Shown here piece by piece: positions 22,101 to 33,997 of a stretch of DNA of 64,000 nucleotides. Both the position numbers and the translations under genes were made by a program. Position 1 is the stretch's first letter, and each line of letters begins with the position of its first letter. Below the pieces are notes generated by a model. The model saw only the letters and a program-made list of their open reading frames with translations. It was not told the DNA's origin and did not search any database. Source of the stretch: Oryctolagus cuniculus (taxonomy: Eukaryota > Chordata > Mammalia > Lagomorpha > Leporidae); NCBI RefSeq assembly GCF_964237555.1, contig NC_091432.1:40047031-40111030 (forward strand), given 5' to 3'.

Positions 22101-22197
22101 TTTTTTTTTAACTTTTATTTAATGCATATAAATTTCCAAAGTACGACTTATGGATTACAATGGCTTTCCCCCCATACCGTCCCTCCCACCCACAACC
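22101..22197 (-). mobile_element. Inverted L1 3' end stub
   Basis: It begins with T9 (an A tail in reverse), then 'aacttttatttaatgc' and the reverse complement of the L1 3' end, stopping after about 97 bases at 'acccacaacc'. With the preceding plus-strand L1 end it forms arms at 22026-22097 and 22126-22197, about 93% complementary by eye, around a 28-nt spacer. Confidence 0.88.
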
Positions 22198-22640
22198 ACT
22201 ATTCTTCTGTCTGCTGTTTCTCGCTATAGAAATCGCAACCCTCAAGTAGGCACAAATACCAAAGCCTTTCCATAAGCCATTCCATCAGTGCTACATCATG
22301 ATCCCTCTTCAGATTTCTTGCTGCCTCTAAGCTACCTGCCCTACCAATGCGTCCCACGATCTGTTAAAGACTTTTTCCTGATCCTCAAGCTTTTCTTTTT
22401 AAACCATTAAAGCTAGATATGTTCTTATTGATATAATAAATCACTTCTTCCATAATACTTTAAGAATTTCTCAGTCTGCTTCCCTGATTTTACTAGTGGA
22501 TAAAATAGATAAATAAAATTTTTGTAAAGAGGGAAAAGAAAAAGAGATGGAAAAAGAAATAACTAAAAGAAAACTCTATAGAGAGTTTATAAACCACATA
22601 CTTATATGCTAATCCAAAAAAATTTTAAATTGGAGAAAAT
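22198..22640. other. Unique sequence
   Basis: No gene or recognised repeat is visible. There is no remnant of the L1 A tail on this side of the stub. Confidence 0.4.
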
Positions 22641-23190
22641 TTTTTGTAGTCATAGAAATACAAATAAAAGTAACAAGTTATCTTTTAAAACTCCTCTGAT
22701 TAGTCAAAATGGAAAGAAGCCATAATACCCATATTTGTAGATGTTAAGAAGAACATTCTCTCATAGATTGGTTTGGGACAGTGAAGAATTACAGCCTATT
22801 TTAACCAATAATCCATCTTCTAAAAGTCTATCCTACACAAACAGCTATAAATAATGATCCACATGTCAAGGTGTTTATTGCATCATTGGTCTTGGTAGCA
22901 AAACACTGAAAAAATTAATACCCAGAAAGATAGTTGCTTTTCATTTATCTTACCACAAAGACTACTCAATTATTTTAGTACAGAAACAAAATAACCTATA
23001 GAAAGTTGCATACTTTGTTGTTACTGTGGGCAGGTAGGTTAATAAGTCTGGATGGATAAATAGAGGGAGAGAATGAAGCCAAAAACTGGAGAAAATAAAA
23101 ATAAGCACTGTGCATTCAAAAGCATACACATTGCCACATTTATGAATTTATGTACAGTCATGTATATATATGGGTAAAATAAAATTAAAC
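22640..23190 (+). mobile_element. Ancient L1M/HAL1-like 3' fragment
   Basis: The order 'agaaatacaaataaaagtaa', 'gtgtttattgcatcattggt', 'tagcaaaacactgaaa', then a tract with 'atgtatatatatggg' follows the 3' part of old L1M/HAL1 elements. It is highly diverged and the subfamily is unresolved. Confidence 0.55.
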
Positions 23191-24904
23191 ATTAGAAATT
23201 CTCATAATCTGGTCCAATATAATGTATTCAACAGATTTCTCTCTATTCCTCAGCACAAACCTTCTGTTGGGTTAAAATACAGTCCTTGCAATGCCTCACC
23301 AAAAACATTCCACAAATTACCTCTTTTCCTCTTTCTTGAGTGTTCTCAACCTACTGCTCATCATCCAAGTGCTCCAATGCTCAGGTGATGCAGCACCTCT
23401 TCTCTGAATATAACATCCCACACAAAGTCTCTTCCGAACTCCTTCATCCTTCCTAAATAATTTAGCACTTAATTATATAGGACCATGTGTTGTTCACTGA
23501 TTCTTTTATGCCAGTTAGTTTTGTCTACCTAACTATTAGTCCTATTCTAGGTTTTTCTAATTCTCTTAACAGATGCATCATCAAATTACACCTTCTGTAT
23601 GGTGATTGTTATGTATAGCACAATGCTTAGTCTTTGGTTTCCAAACAAGGAGACAACTGGGCCAGCATTTATCCTTGACCTCAGAAAATCTCAGCTAAAA
23701 TTCATATTCTGTGACTTCTTAGGGAATGTGCCATAGTACATTTTACTCCTCTTAACATTTGTCCCAGGGTCTGAAAAACAGAACTCTGAGGTTTAATATA
23801 AAACCCAAACAACTAGGACTATGAAAAGAGTTTTTATTATAGAGCCAGCTAAACTGGCCTTCAGTCTGGACTCTACAGTACCTCATATAATACTTAGCAA
23901 TTATTGACTTGACCATCTGCATCCATGTCATTTTAGTCTGTCAATAGCTATGATGATTGTGTTACCCAGAACTAGTGTGGCCACATAATTTGTTTTCTTT
24001 AGCGTATGAAAAAGTTCATTGGTAATACAATTGTGAAAAAGGAGTGTTCCTGGAAAACTAAGAACTTTGGCGACCACATCTAGAAAAAACACTGAGTCAC
24101 AGGCATTTCATTTGTGAGTAGCAGGATACAATTGTATTTTCTATTCTCCCCTCTCTTCTCAACCTTACCCCAGGGGAGAGGAGAGATCTGTGGTAAAACA
24201 CAGTAGAGACACAATGTTTGTCTGCATAACTCATTAGTTTCTCTATGAGGTGTAGTCAATCATAAAAGGGCTATGGCTTGCTTATGTTATTTGCTATTAA
24301 ACATTTCTAGCTAAACAAAAGAGATTCCAGCTGACAAACATTAAATCTAGCCTAAGGAATGTCTGTACAATATATTTTTAAAACAATTTTAAAGTATTAC
24401 TCATGTTTTAAATTCAGAAATATATATATGTGTCCATTTACCATGTTCTTTTGGAAAAAGGGGGGGGATAACTCTTAAAAAAAGAAACGTCACCCTCACT
24501 TGTCAAGGGCCAACTGGAACTGAACACTCTAGGCTTTCTTTTTAATCCTGTCTCTAATTCATCACATTTCTCTCAAGGTTGGGGGCTAATTACTTTTATC
24601 ATCCCCCTTGTGACTGTATCTAACTACCAATATAAAGCACCCACATATCCTGCCTAGACCCTGAAAGCATTGGATAATCTGAGCAACCTGTAGGAAGGAG
24701 TTTGAGGGTGGATCCAGGAGCAAGTTAGAGGCAGAAGATTAGAAAACTAGAATTTCTCAGGGCTGCCCATGTTAAGAGGATCTTTGGGTACTGAGAGATG
24801 AGACAGATAAAATTAAAATATCCACAGACATTTATGGACTGATAGTAACTAGGTGGATCACTCTATCTGAATTCCACAGGCAGGTGAGATCATCTACAGC
24901 TGGC
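23191..24904. other. Unique sequence, no gene seen
   Basis: No CSINE is present. About 23330-23620 has faint L2-like text. Nothing else is recognisable. Confidence 0.35.
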
Positions 24905-25506
24905 TTTTTTTTTTCTGACAAAATATAAAACTGAAATCCATGTTGAGTGGATTTTTGTGTAAGGTGTAAGGTAGGGGTCTTGCTTCATGCTTCTGCACGT
25001 GGAAATCCAATTTTCCCAGCACCATTTATTGAATAGACTGTCTTTGCTCCAGGAATTAGTTTTAGATCCTTGATCAAATATAAGTTGGCTGTAGATGTTT
25101 GGGTTGATTTCTGGTGTTTCAATTCTGTTCCATTGGTCTATCCATCTGTTTCTGTACCAGTACCATGCTGTTTTGATTACAACTGCCCTGTAGTATGTCC
25201 TGAAATCTGGTATTGTGATGCCTCCGGCTTTGTTTTTGTTGTACAAGACTGCTTTAGCTATTCGAAGTCTCTTGTGCCTCCACATGAATTTCAGCACCAC
25301 TTTTTCCAGATCTGAGAAGAAGGTCTTCTGTATCTTGATTGGTATTGCATTGAATCTATAAATTGCTTTTGGGAGAATGGACATTTTGATGATATTGATT
25401 TTTCCAATCCATGAGCATGGAAGATTTTTCCATTTCTTGGTATCCTCTTCTATTTCTTTCTTTAAGGTTTTGTAATTTTCATCGTAGAGATCTTTAACTG
25501 AATAGA
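24887..25506 (-). mobile_element. L1 ORF2 fragment, antisense, frame still open
   Basis: The minus-strand frame reads without a stop for about 205 codons, with typical L1 ORF2p text C-terminal to the reverse transcriptase core. Recognisable pieces are 'YDENYKTLKKEIEED', 'KKWKNLPCSWIGKINI', 'MSILPKAIYRFNAIPIKI', 'FMWRHKRLRIAKAVL' and 'KDSLFNKWCWENW'. ORF1, endonuclease, RT core and 3' UTR are all absent, so this is a dead fragment truncated at both ends. The T-rich run at 24907-24915 is in the residual frame, not a clear A tail. The intact frame suggests a moderately young insertion. Confidence 0.88.
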
Positions 25507-26084
25507 CTTCATAAAAAATACAAAATTACATATAAGAAATAATATCTATTTATAAAACTACTGTGAGTGCATCCAGTAATAAGTGAATGTGACTTGTATG
25601 CTCTAAATACATAAGTTGAACGGCTTGATAATGATGAGGTGTAATTTTTTATTAAATTACCCAGATAAAGTCTTTTTTTCCATGCTTCTTAAGCTCATTA
25701 TATTCACCAAACACATTTTATTGAAAAGGAGAGAAGAAAAAGTCACTAAGCCATTACTAATGCAACTTTGTTATCATTTTTAATATATATCCTGTAATCT
25801 TGAACCCCTAAGCTCATAATCCCAAAGAAGGGGAAGGGAAAATCTTCAAGCACCAAACCAGTGTTGCAACAAGGGGCCTTAGATAGCATGAGGTTTGGAA
25901 AGTGAAGAGAGTCAAGCACAGAAGACAGAGAAAAAGAAAGAGCAGAGGATGACTCACTTGTTTGTCTCAGTTTTGGTATATCAAGAGACTACCTCACATC
26001 TCTGAACAGCATCACTGGTTATCAATTTTTGGCCACAGGAATTTTTAATACATTTACAATATGATAAACAGAACAAAAACAGCC
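25507..26084. other. Unique sequence
   Basis: No gene or clear repeat is visible. Confidence 0.4.
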
Positions 26085-26280
26085 AATGTTTAGTGAGAGC
26101 TTACTATGCTAAGGATTTATCTCCATCCTAGTAATAGCTTTATGAGATTAATACTGTGATCTCTAATTTACAAATTAGGAAATTGAATAGCACAGGGATT
26201 AAATAACTTATGCAAAATCATGCAGCTGCAAAATGTATAAACAAGATTTGAACACAGGTAATCTGACTTAAAAAATCATG
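26085..26280 (-). mobile_element. MIR, minus strand
   Basis: It follows antisense MIR: 'gagcttactatgctaagg', 'ctttatgagattaatactg', 'tttacaaattaggaaattga', 'aaataacttatgcaaaatca' and 'aagatttgaacacaggta'. Nearly the whole core is present. Confidence 0.85.
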
Positions 26281-26531
26281 TGGACGACTGCTTTGCACAA
26301 GAAAGTTCAATAAGGTGGCTCCTGAGCCGTCTTCAAAGAGAGAACCTGCTGCTGAACTACGTCCCCGACTCCAAGGCCTCGTTTTTAAGGCTACTCTGGT
26401 GATGAGACCTTGTTGAATTTGCTACACTGAAACTAAACTTTCTGTCCACTGTGGGCCCACAATACTATGTGGGCAAGCATATATTCCCCTTTTTTGTAAG
26501 CATTTATATGTTTTTCTCCTACTGAATTTTT

Positions 26532-26854
26532 AAAAAGATTCTATTTCTTTATTTGAAAGGTAGAGTTAAAGAGAGAGGGAGAAATAAAGAGAAAAGTCTT
26601 CCAACCACTGGTTCACTCCCCAAATGGCTGCCATGGCCAGAGCTGGGCCAACTGAAGCCAGAAGCCAGGAGCATCCTCTGGGTCTCCTACATAGGTATAA
26701 GGGCCCAAGGACATGGGCTATCTGTGACTGCCTTCCCAGGCCACGGCAGAGAACTGCATCAGAAGAGCACCCGGGACTAGAACCAGTGCCCATGTGGGAT
26801 GATAGTGTCACAGGTGATGGCCTAGCCCACCACACCACACAGCTCTGGCCACCT
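26532..26854 (-). mobile_element. CSINE, minus strand, full length
   Basis: Reversed order is complete: tail 'tttctttatttgaaaggtag', 'ggttcactccccaaatggct', 'gcctagcccaccacaccac' and head 'agctctggcc'. The direct repeat 'tactgaattttt' lies at 26520-26531 and 26855-26866. Confidence 0.92.
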
Positions 26855-27073
26855 TACTGAATTTTTTAAGTTGAGAAAAAGATCTCTGGCTGTCATGTTC
26901 TTTCTTTTTGTTTGCCTATTTTTATGACTCCCTTTTTGTTATAAGATATATTATAATATTCAATGTTATTACAAAAAGTTTTGGTAGTAATGTGATTATG
27001 AAAAGGTTTACATTTTTATTACAGTTCTTCGAGGACTTACGCATATTGTGGGTTTATAAAGCATATATAAATT

Positions 27074-27256
27074 GACTTCAAAAAGTTCATGGAAAATGGA
27101 ATGAAAAGTTAAGCTCATTTTGGTGAAGAAAATTTTCTAAATCCACTCATAGTTTTTACCACAGAAATTAAAAGCAATCTCTAATATGCATAGATTTCAA
27201 ATTTCTTGCACTGACTTAGACCTAGGCTTCAATTTCATTTTCCAAGATCTTTTTAA
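27074..27256. mobile_element. Fold-back (MITE-like) repeat, copy 2
   Basis: The left arm 'cttcaaaaagttcatgg' and 'aagctcattttggtgaag' reads in reverse the content of the right arm 'atgcatagatttcaaattt' and 'caatttcattttccaag'. The architecture matches the copy at 14188-14390. It is non-coding. Confidence 0.6.
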
Positions 27257-27640
27257 TGCACTCTCATATTACCATCTTCATTTCCTTTATTAAAGCTATG
27301 AGACACAAAGAACTTTAGTTAGTTGCCAAAGTCACACTGCTACTAAATGCTTCAGACTGCCTCAATATTGGTTATTTAAATTTTAAATTTAATGTTCCTT
27401 TCAGGCTCTCTGCATATGGTCTTTCACCTAGGTCAGTGTCTGTTGCAAAGGAAATTCACAACAATGACAATAATGGTGTCACAAATGTAGGATGGACTGA
27501 GTACTTGTCATCATCAAGGAAAATCATTCTGTTAAGCAAATTTCATGCTGATATGCAAGTATCCATTTTTATCAAAGGAATGCAATGACTGGTGCTAAGA
27601 TGAGACTTTTTTAGACTTTCTGGGAACAGAATGGTAAGTA
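27257..27640. other. Unique sequence
   Basis: Nothing recognisable is seen. Confidence 0.4.
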
Positions 27641-27655
27641 AAGTTTATAGGTTCT

Positions 27656-27998
27656 TTTTCTTTTTTACAAAAAATATTTACTTATTTGAAAGTCAGAGTT
27701 ACAATGCGAGAGGGACATACAGAGAGAGAGAGAGAGAAGAGTTCTTCCATCTGCTCATTGACACCCCAAATGGCTGCAAGGACCAGGGCTGGACCAGGCC
27801 AAAGCTAGGAGTCAGGACCTTCATCTGGGTCTCCCACATGAGTGCAGGGAGCCAAACATTTGGTGCATCATCTCTTGTCTTCCCAGCATGTTAGTAGGGA
27901 GCTGGATCAGAAGTGGAGCAGCCAAGACTCTAATGTACCCCTATGGGATGCTGGCATTTCAGATGACAGGTTAACCCACTATAACACAGTACCAGCCC
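27656..27998 (-). mobile_element. CSINE, minus strand
   Basis: Complete reversed CSINE from 'atttacttatttgaaagtca' to 'ataacacagtaccagccc'. A diverged duplication, 'aagtttataggttct' (27641-27655) against 'aagtctataacttct' (27999-28013), has three mismatches, in line with an older insertion. Confidence 0.9.
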
Positions 27999-28237
27999 AA
28001 GTCTATAACTTCTGATTTGGGTTGATAAGGACTAAATCACTCTCTCCCTAAAGAGTTAACTACATTTAGTCATTCCACAATATTTCTATACTTTGGAACA
28101 TCCTGTTACACAAAATGAATGAATTCCACATTGTCTATCAATAAGAAACAAATTTAATAAATGAAGGGGGAAAATCTGGAGTAATCTCTAATTAAAATCA
28201 TGTGATACTCCCAACAGTTACAAGTCTGACCCTATTT

Positions 28238-28537
28238 TTTTTTTTAATTTATTTGACAGGTAGAGTTATAGACAGTGAGAGACAGAGAGAAAGGTCTTCC
28301 TTCCATTGGTTCACTCCTCAAATAGGTGCTTCGGCCAGAGCTGCACCCATCTGAAACCAGGAGCCAGGTACCTCTTCTTGGTCTCCCACGTGGGTGCAGG
28401 AGCCCAAGCACTCTGGCCATTCTCCACTGCCCTCCGGGGCCACAGCAGAGAGCTGGACTGGAAGAGAAGCAACCAGGACTAGAATCCGGCGCCCATATGG
28501 GATGCCAATACCGCAGGCGGAGCCATGGCGCTGGCCC
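28238..28537 (-). mobile_element. CSINE, minus strand, perfect 17-bp duplication
   Basis: Reversed CSINE from a T-rich tail through 'ggttcactcctcaaatagg' to the head 'gagccatggcgctggcccc'. The flanking 17-mer 'caagtctgaccctattt' is identical at 28221-28237 and 28538-28554, the cleanest duplication in the window and a sign of a recent insertion. Confidence 0.95.
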
Positions 28538-28554
28538 CAAGTCTGACCCTATTT

Positions 28555-29974
28555 GTAACACAAAGACATATCAGTTCCTAGTGTGAGAGGCAAAAAGTTC
28601 TGTTCCATATTATAGTTTTATACAGAGCAGTCATAAGGCTGTTGATAAAGTCTTCTGTGGAATTACCGACTTTCATCAATTTAGAGCTGCTTATAAGTTA
28701 TCTTTATCCTCTTTAGTAATTTATTCACATACACAGTGAGCTTTGGTGAGCTATAATGTGAATACAGTTTCTCTTGAACATGTCTGAAGGCAAAATGAAA
28801 GCACTCCTTTCTAATAACAACTATAATTCCAATTTCTAGTCAGCAGGGATTTTATGTATGGTAACTTTCAAAGATTATGCCAATGTCTGTGAATGTGCTA
28901 GAGCTCCGTCTTCCCAGGAGACGGATGTCTTTAAAGCGCGGTTCAGGACTATAGATAGGCAGATGCAGCTAGAACACAGGAAAGACACTTTTGATGCCTA
29001 AACTTCATTCATTTTACCTGTACTAGATTAGCACTACTGACCTCATGGAGTTGTGAGGAGGAGTTTGAACTATAGACCAAACACGGTGGATGCCACATAA
29101 CATAATTTAATAAAGATTAGTTCTTGCTGATATTGTTATCATGCTTAATATTATTCTAGAGTCTTTTTACTCACACCAGTCTTGATTGATTCACCATTTC
29201 TCCTTCTTTATTTCCTTTCCAGAATCTACTATTCTTTGAGTATGTAGAAACTTGTGATAATTACCTGCACATATTATTTAGGATAAGAAATCCACATAGG
29301 AAGAAAATAAGATTAATGAAAAACTAAGAGTGAAGTGTACACCAGAAAATTGATAGCTGACTAGTTACCGAGAGGCACTGTAAAGTGGCTGTTACCTGAT
29401 ATTGTAGTCTTAGGAATCTGATTTTGGGAGAAGGAAAAAATTTCTAGAAAGGTCGAGTTGGAGTAACCAAGTTCATGGTCTATATTATGATATCAGTGCA
29501 ATACAATGACATTTTAAAATAAAAATTGTACTCATTTGAGGACTGGATGTCACAGTATATATGTAGAATATACCATTTCCAAAACATACACACTCACACA
29601 TACACACTGAAAAATGTAATCTCACCAAAGATTTCTGTCAAACTCAAAATCAAGGCAAGGCAATATAATCATGATTTTGAGAAGCTAATAACATTCAGTA
29701 ATAGCCCAATGTACCCTTCTCAATGTGGTTGTGGGTTGTGAGTACTTCTATATCAGAGTACAGTCCTCCATGAAAAGTTCTCTAATAGGTATTGCTAGCA
29801 TTAGATTCTCTGTCTTTATGTTTTCTTGTTTGGATTATCTACCTTCTAGATGACTTGTACTCTGTTTAACTATGATAAATTCATTGAATAACTTGGCTTA
29901 ATATTAGCGAGTAAGTTGGCTAACCAGTAGATCTGTACCTTCTCTTGATAAGTGGAACTCAAAAAGGAATTGAG
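28555..29974. other. SINE-free unique sequence
   Basis: No gene is seen. A short run of CACACA/TACACA lies near 29588-29610. Nothing else is recognisable. Confidence 0.4.
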
Positions 29975-30295
29975 AAACAAGGATTTGGCCTGGTGATTAA
30001 GAAACGGGATGCTCAGGGCACATAAAGGGAGAAACTGGGTTTGAGTCCCAGATCTGCTTCCATCACCAGCTTCCTGTTACTATGTACTTTGGGAAGCAGA
30101 AGCGAATGGCACAAATATTTGGGTATCTGCTACTCACATGGGAAACCTGGAATGAGTTCTCAGCTCTTGGTTTCAGCCTGGTTCAGCCCCTGCCATTGTA
30201 GGCATTTGGGGGTAGACTCAGTGGATGTATGACCTCTCTCTCTCTCACTCCTTTCTCTCTGCCTCTAAAATAAATATACATAGATTTAAAAATAA
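29975..30295 (+). mobile_element. CSINE, old, plus strand
   Basis: Degenerate head 'tggcctggtgattaagaaac', 'gggtttgagtcccagatctg', 'gcatttgggggtagactcag', CT tract, 'ctaaaataaatatacatag' tail. Confidence 0.85.
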
Positions 30296-30520
30296 AAGTA
30301 TTATTAAACATATTTTACATTTATCTAAGTTCATATAAAATGAGCTAACAGTACTAAATGTAAAGTATTTTAGGAAAATTGGTTGTTTATGATTAAACAA
30401 TGATCAAAAATTCAAATTAAGTATCTTTTATTAAATATTATAAGTGTATATCAAGTGATTTGTACAATAGTCTTCACTAATATTTTATTTTATTTTTTTA
30501 CAAACATATACACAGCTGGT

Positions 30521-30858
30521 TTTTTTTTTAAAGATTTATTTATTCATTTGAAAAGCAGAGTTACAGAGAGGCAAAGGCAGAGGCAGAGAGAGAGAGAGGT
30601 CCTCCATCCACTGGTTCACTCCCCAGATGGCTGCAATGGCTGGAGCTGCGCTGATCTGAAGCCAGGAGATAGAAGCTTCTTCTAGGTCTCCCATGCGGGT
30701 GCAGGGGCCCAAGCACTTGGGCCATCTTCTGCTGCTTTCCCAGGACATAGCAGAGAACTGTATCAGAAGTAGATCAGCTGGGACCCAAATCAGCCCCCAT
30801 AGGGATGCTGGCACTTCCAGGTGGCGGCTTTACCTGCTATGTCACAGCTCATTGGCTC
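30521..30858 (-). mobile_element. CSINE, minus strand
   Basis: Reversed order: 'aaagatttatttattcattt', 'ggttcactccccagatggct', 'cccaagcacttgggccatct', 'gtggcggctttacctgctat' and head 'gtcacagctcattggctcc'. Confidence 0.92.
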
Positions 30859-31639
30859 CACTGAGTAATATTTTAAATGAAAATGCTTTAATAAAAATGT
30901 TGCAGAAAGATTTTTTTCATTTAATGTCTGTATTAGACATTTATAAGTAGGGGCAATTTCACTAGAAGTTTGGGATGAAACTAAATAAATTACAGAAGTG
31001 AATGTGCTTTGTAAACTGTATCCTGAACTAAAGTACCACATATGGTAATTAATAATATAAATATAATAGCTTACGTTTGTGTTAAATTTTCACACCCTAT
31101 CAGTCTACCACATTACACTGAATAGCACAGTTAGTAGAAGCTCCTGAAACTCTGTCCTCAGAACTCACCTTCGCTATATTTATCTTTGAAATCCCACACA
31201 CACGCACACATGCTTCTCAACCCCACAATGAGCTGAACACAACTTCTACAAGCCTGTAAGAGGGAACAAAAGAACAAAATAAAGATTGCTCAGAAACTCA
31301 CTAGACTAGAACCAGAGTAGAAAATTATAGTGGGAAAGAGAAGCTTTTCATGGTAACTATCACTGCAGCAGAACTACTCTCTGGTATAGGTCAAATTAGT
31401 TCTGAAGTGTGTAGGAAGACAGAATTTTCAGTAAATGGCATTAGAAGCTAACCAGGTGGGAAGATTCTTTTTGCTGTTACATAAGCTTATATAGCTGTCA
31501 TCTTCGAGAAAACTTCAGATGGTCAGATTTTCCAATTATATTTTCAAAGGGTGAGTAACGCCCATACAATAATCCTGCCCAACCAACCTCAAAAGCTGTA
31601 CCTTTTTCTTACTTGCTCACTGCTCTTTGTAAGTGTACT
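30859..31639. other. Unique sequence
   Basis: No gene or clear repeat is seen. A short CACACA run lies near 31195. Confidence 0.4.
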
Positions 31640-31800
31640 AACCCAAGAGAATTCCCTGACCATGTTCCATACATTTTGCCTTTGAGCTTCTGCTCAGTCT
31701 GTGTTCTGTGTCTGGAATGCCATCTTTACCCACCAGGTCAATGGAAAGCCCACGCTTTCATTCAGAGCTCAGTCAACACAAGCAGCATTACAAGGGATGT
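31640..31800 (+). mobile_element. L2 fragment
   Basis: 'attccctgaccatgttccat', 'tttgcctttgagcttctgct' and 'ctgtgtctggaatgccatct' follow the L2 3' coding end, which has '...gcctttgcactggctgttccctctgcctggaacgctctt' type text. It is degenerate and non-coding. Confidence 0.55.
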
Positions 31801-31944
31801 TTCCATTTGCAAATATCCATGCCTATTAAAAAAAAAAAACATTACTACAGAAATGTATTGAAGCGTTGAAAGAGACATAATAAGATGTAGTGGAGACTAC
31901 AATCCCTACCACTCCAGTCATATCTGCTTAGGGAGATGAAGATC

Positions 31945-32090
31945 TCTAACCATAGGTTTTTTGTTCTGTTAAATGGGAATGATAATAACTATCTTAGAGT
32001 GTTGTTGCAGAAATGATGCCCTGTGCATGCTGGTTAGCCTTCCTATACACATTTATTAAGTCCTTGGCATATTGTCAAAGCAAGCATTTA
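31945..32090 (+). mobile_element. MIR 3' part
   Basis: 'gttaaatgggaatgataata', 'ctatcttagagtgttgttgc' and 'attaagtccttggcatattg' follow the sense 3' half of MIR. Confidence 0.65.
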
Positions 32091-32244
32091 ATATGCGGTA
32101 GCACAATTTCTTATGCTCATAATTACAATGATTACTATATTTATACTCATCCCTAATTAGACAAGTGTTCGACACAGTGCCTTGTACTTGACAAGGATTA
32201 TTTATCTTTCATTTAAATGAAAGTTGCTTAAACTTACCCAATTG

Positions 32245-32555
32245 TTAACACCCTGGCCTGAAGCGCAGGCATCCCATATGGGCGCCGGTTCAAGATCCGT
32301 CTGCTCCACTTCCCATCCAACTCTCTGCTATGGCCTGGGAAAGCAGTGGAGGATGGCCCAAGTCCTTGGGCCCCTGCACCTGCATGGGAGACCCGGAAGA
32401 ATCTCCTGGCTCCTGGCTGCAGATAGGCGCAGCTCTGGCCGTTGCAGCCATTTGGGGAGTGAACCATCGGATGGAAGACTTCTCTCTCTCTGCCTCTCTT
32501 TCTGTGTAACTCTTGCAAATAAATAAATAAATCTTTTAAAAAATAAAATAAAAAA
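32245..32555 (+). mobile_element. CSINE, plus strand, head slightly shortened
   Basis: From 'gttaacaccctggcctgaag' through 'catcccatatgggcgccgg', 'gatggcccaagtccttgggc' and 'catttggggagtgaaccatc' to 'caaataaataaataaatc'. The usual 'ggggccgg' start is missing. Confidence 0.9.
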
Positions 32556-33523
32556 TACTTTTTAGTGAAGGTTTTATTGCAAGAAACTTTTATGATTGCT
32601 GGAAGTAGCATCTTTGTACAGCTTCATTATAATTTCATGAATACATATATATATATATACCCACACAAAAGCTGAAATAAATATTATTGAATATTAAAAG
32701 TGCTAATCTTAAACTAGCAAAAGTTAGCCTTATTTCGTTCCTTGAACTTTCAATGCATTCTTACATTTGTACTTTGTCAGCTATAGTAATTTTATAATTA
32801 CAAATTTAAAAAGAACAAATGTTCTTTTTAAATGTTGAAATAATCAGAACAATTCTTCTTTTTTCTTTTTTTAAAGTGAACATTTACTGTTGAGGAGGAA
32901 AACTTTACTTTCATTTCTCCAAATTGTAGGTCACAGTTTACATCTAAGCAATTATGTGAGACATGATAATGACTGCCAGACTGATTGGATATTGGCAAGT
33001 GTTTTCAGAACTTCTGCCCAGTACCTAAACTTGGCAGGGCTAAATAACTATTTTTTCCTCAGTTTACAATCTGCGACTTTAATCATTTTCTACCATTAAT
33101 ATTTTTCTAAAAGATTCAGGTTTATCTATTTTAAGGGTCTGTGAAGAGAAGCAAGCATCCACTTTCTTCTCAACTTAAGCGTATTTGTCCTTTAAGATGA
33201 CAATAAGGGGAAAAGTAAAAGAGTCTTTCTTGTAAGATATCTAAGGATCGCTGTAATCATAATTGCATAAACATTTTTTGCTTGCAATTTTTATGGTTCT
33301 GTCTGTCTCTGTCTCTGTCCCTGTCCCTTCTTTTCTTTTCCCACTAACATATTCCTACAATGGCAGGGTTAGAAGACAGGATTTAGTGTAGTTTTAGAAT
33401 CAGTCTTTAGAGCACTTATGTTCTGTGCAGCTGTCCAGAGGAAACCTAGGATGGTAGAAGGTAGAAGAGTGTTCAGAGAATGGCCATCAGGGCCACTTCA
33501 GATGCTATTCAAATCAAAGTATT
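32556..33523. other. AT-rich unique sequence
   Basis: No gene is seen. A short AT-dinucleotide run lies at 32645-32659. Confidence 0.4.
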
Positions 33524-33860
33524 GGGGCTGGCGTTGTGGTGTAATGGGTAAAGCTGCCACCTATGATGCTAGCATCCCATTTGGGTACTGGTTTCAGTCC
33601 CAACTGCTCCATTTCTGATCCATCTCCCTGTTAATATGCAGCAGAAGATGGCCAAAGTACTTGAGCTCCTGCTATTCATCAGGGAGACCTAGAAAAAGTT
33701 CCTGGATCCTGGCTTTGACCTGGTCCAGCTCTGGTCACTGCAGCCCTTTGGGGAGTGAATCAGTGGATGGAAGATCTCTGTCTCTCCATCTCTCTCTGTG
33801 TGTGTATGTGTGTAACTCTACCTTTCAAATAAATAAATAAATTTTAAATAAAATATTTTA
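33524..33860 (+). mobile_element. CSINE, plus strand
   Basis: Head 'ggggctggcgttgtggtgta', 'gcatcccatttgggtactgg', 'ctttggggagtgaatcagtg', CT tract with a GT run, tail 'ctttcaaataaataaataaa'. Confidence 0.92.
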
Positions 33861-33948
33861 ATTTTTCATACAGCAAAAATGTTGGTACATTAAAAAAAAA
33901 AACACTTAATAGTATGTTTTTCTATGCTGAGAGACTATAGTCCCAGTT

Positions 33949-33997
33949 CAGTTACTTAGCCAACAATGTGATGCAGTTACTTAGTTGCAATGTGATG
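33949..33997. repeat. Short tandem duplication, two 24-25-bp units
   Basis: 'cagttacttag' followed by 'ccaacaatgtgatg' (33949-33973) is repeated directly as 'cagttacttag' plus 'ttgcaatgtgatg' (33974-33997), with small differences. It is a local tandem duplication. Confidence 0.75.

Noticed and set aside
25070..25315. An 81-codon plus-strand frame
   Set aside because: It is the antisense of the L1 ORF2 fragment.
32645..32659. AT dinucleotide run as a possible regulatory element
   Set aside because: It is a short ordinary microsatellite without further features.
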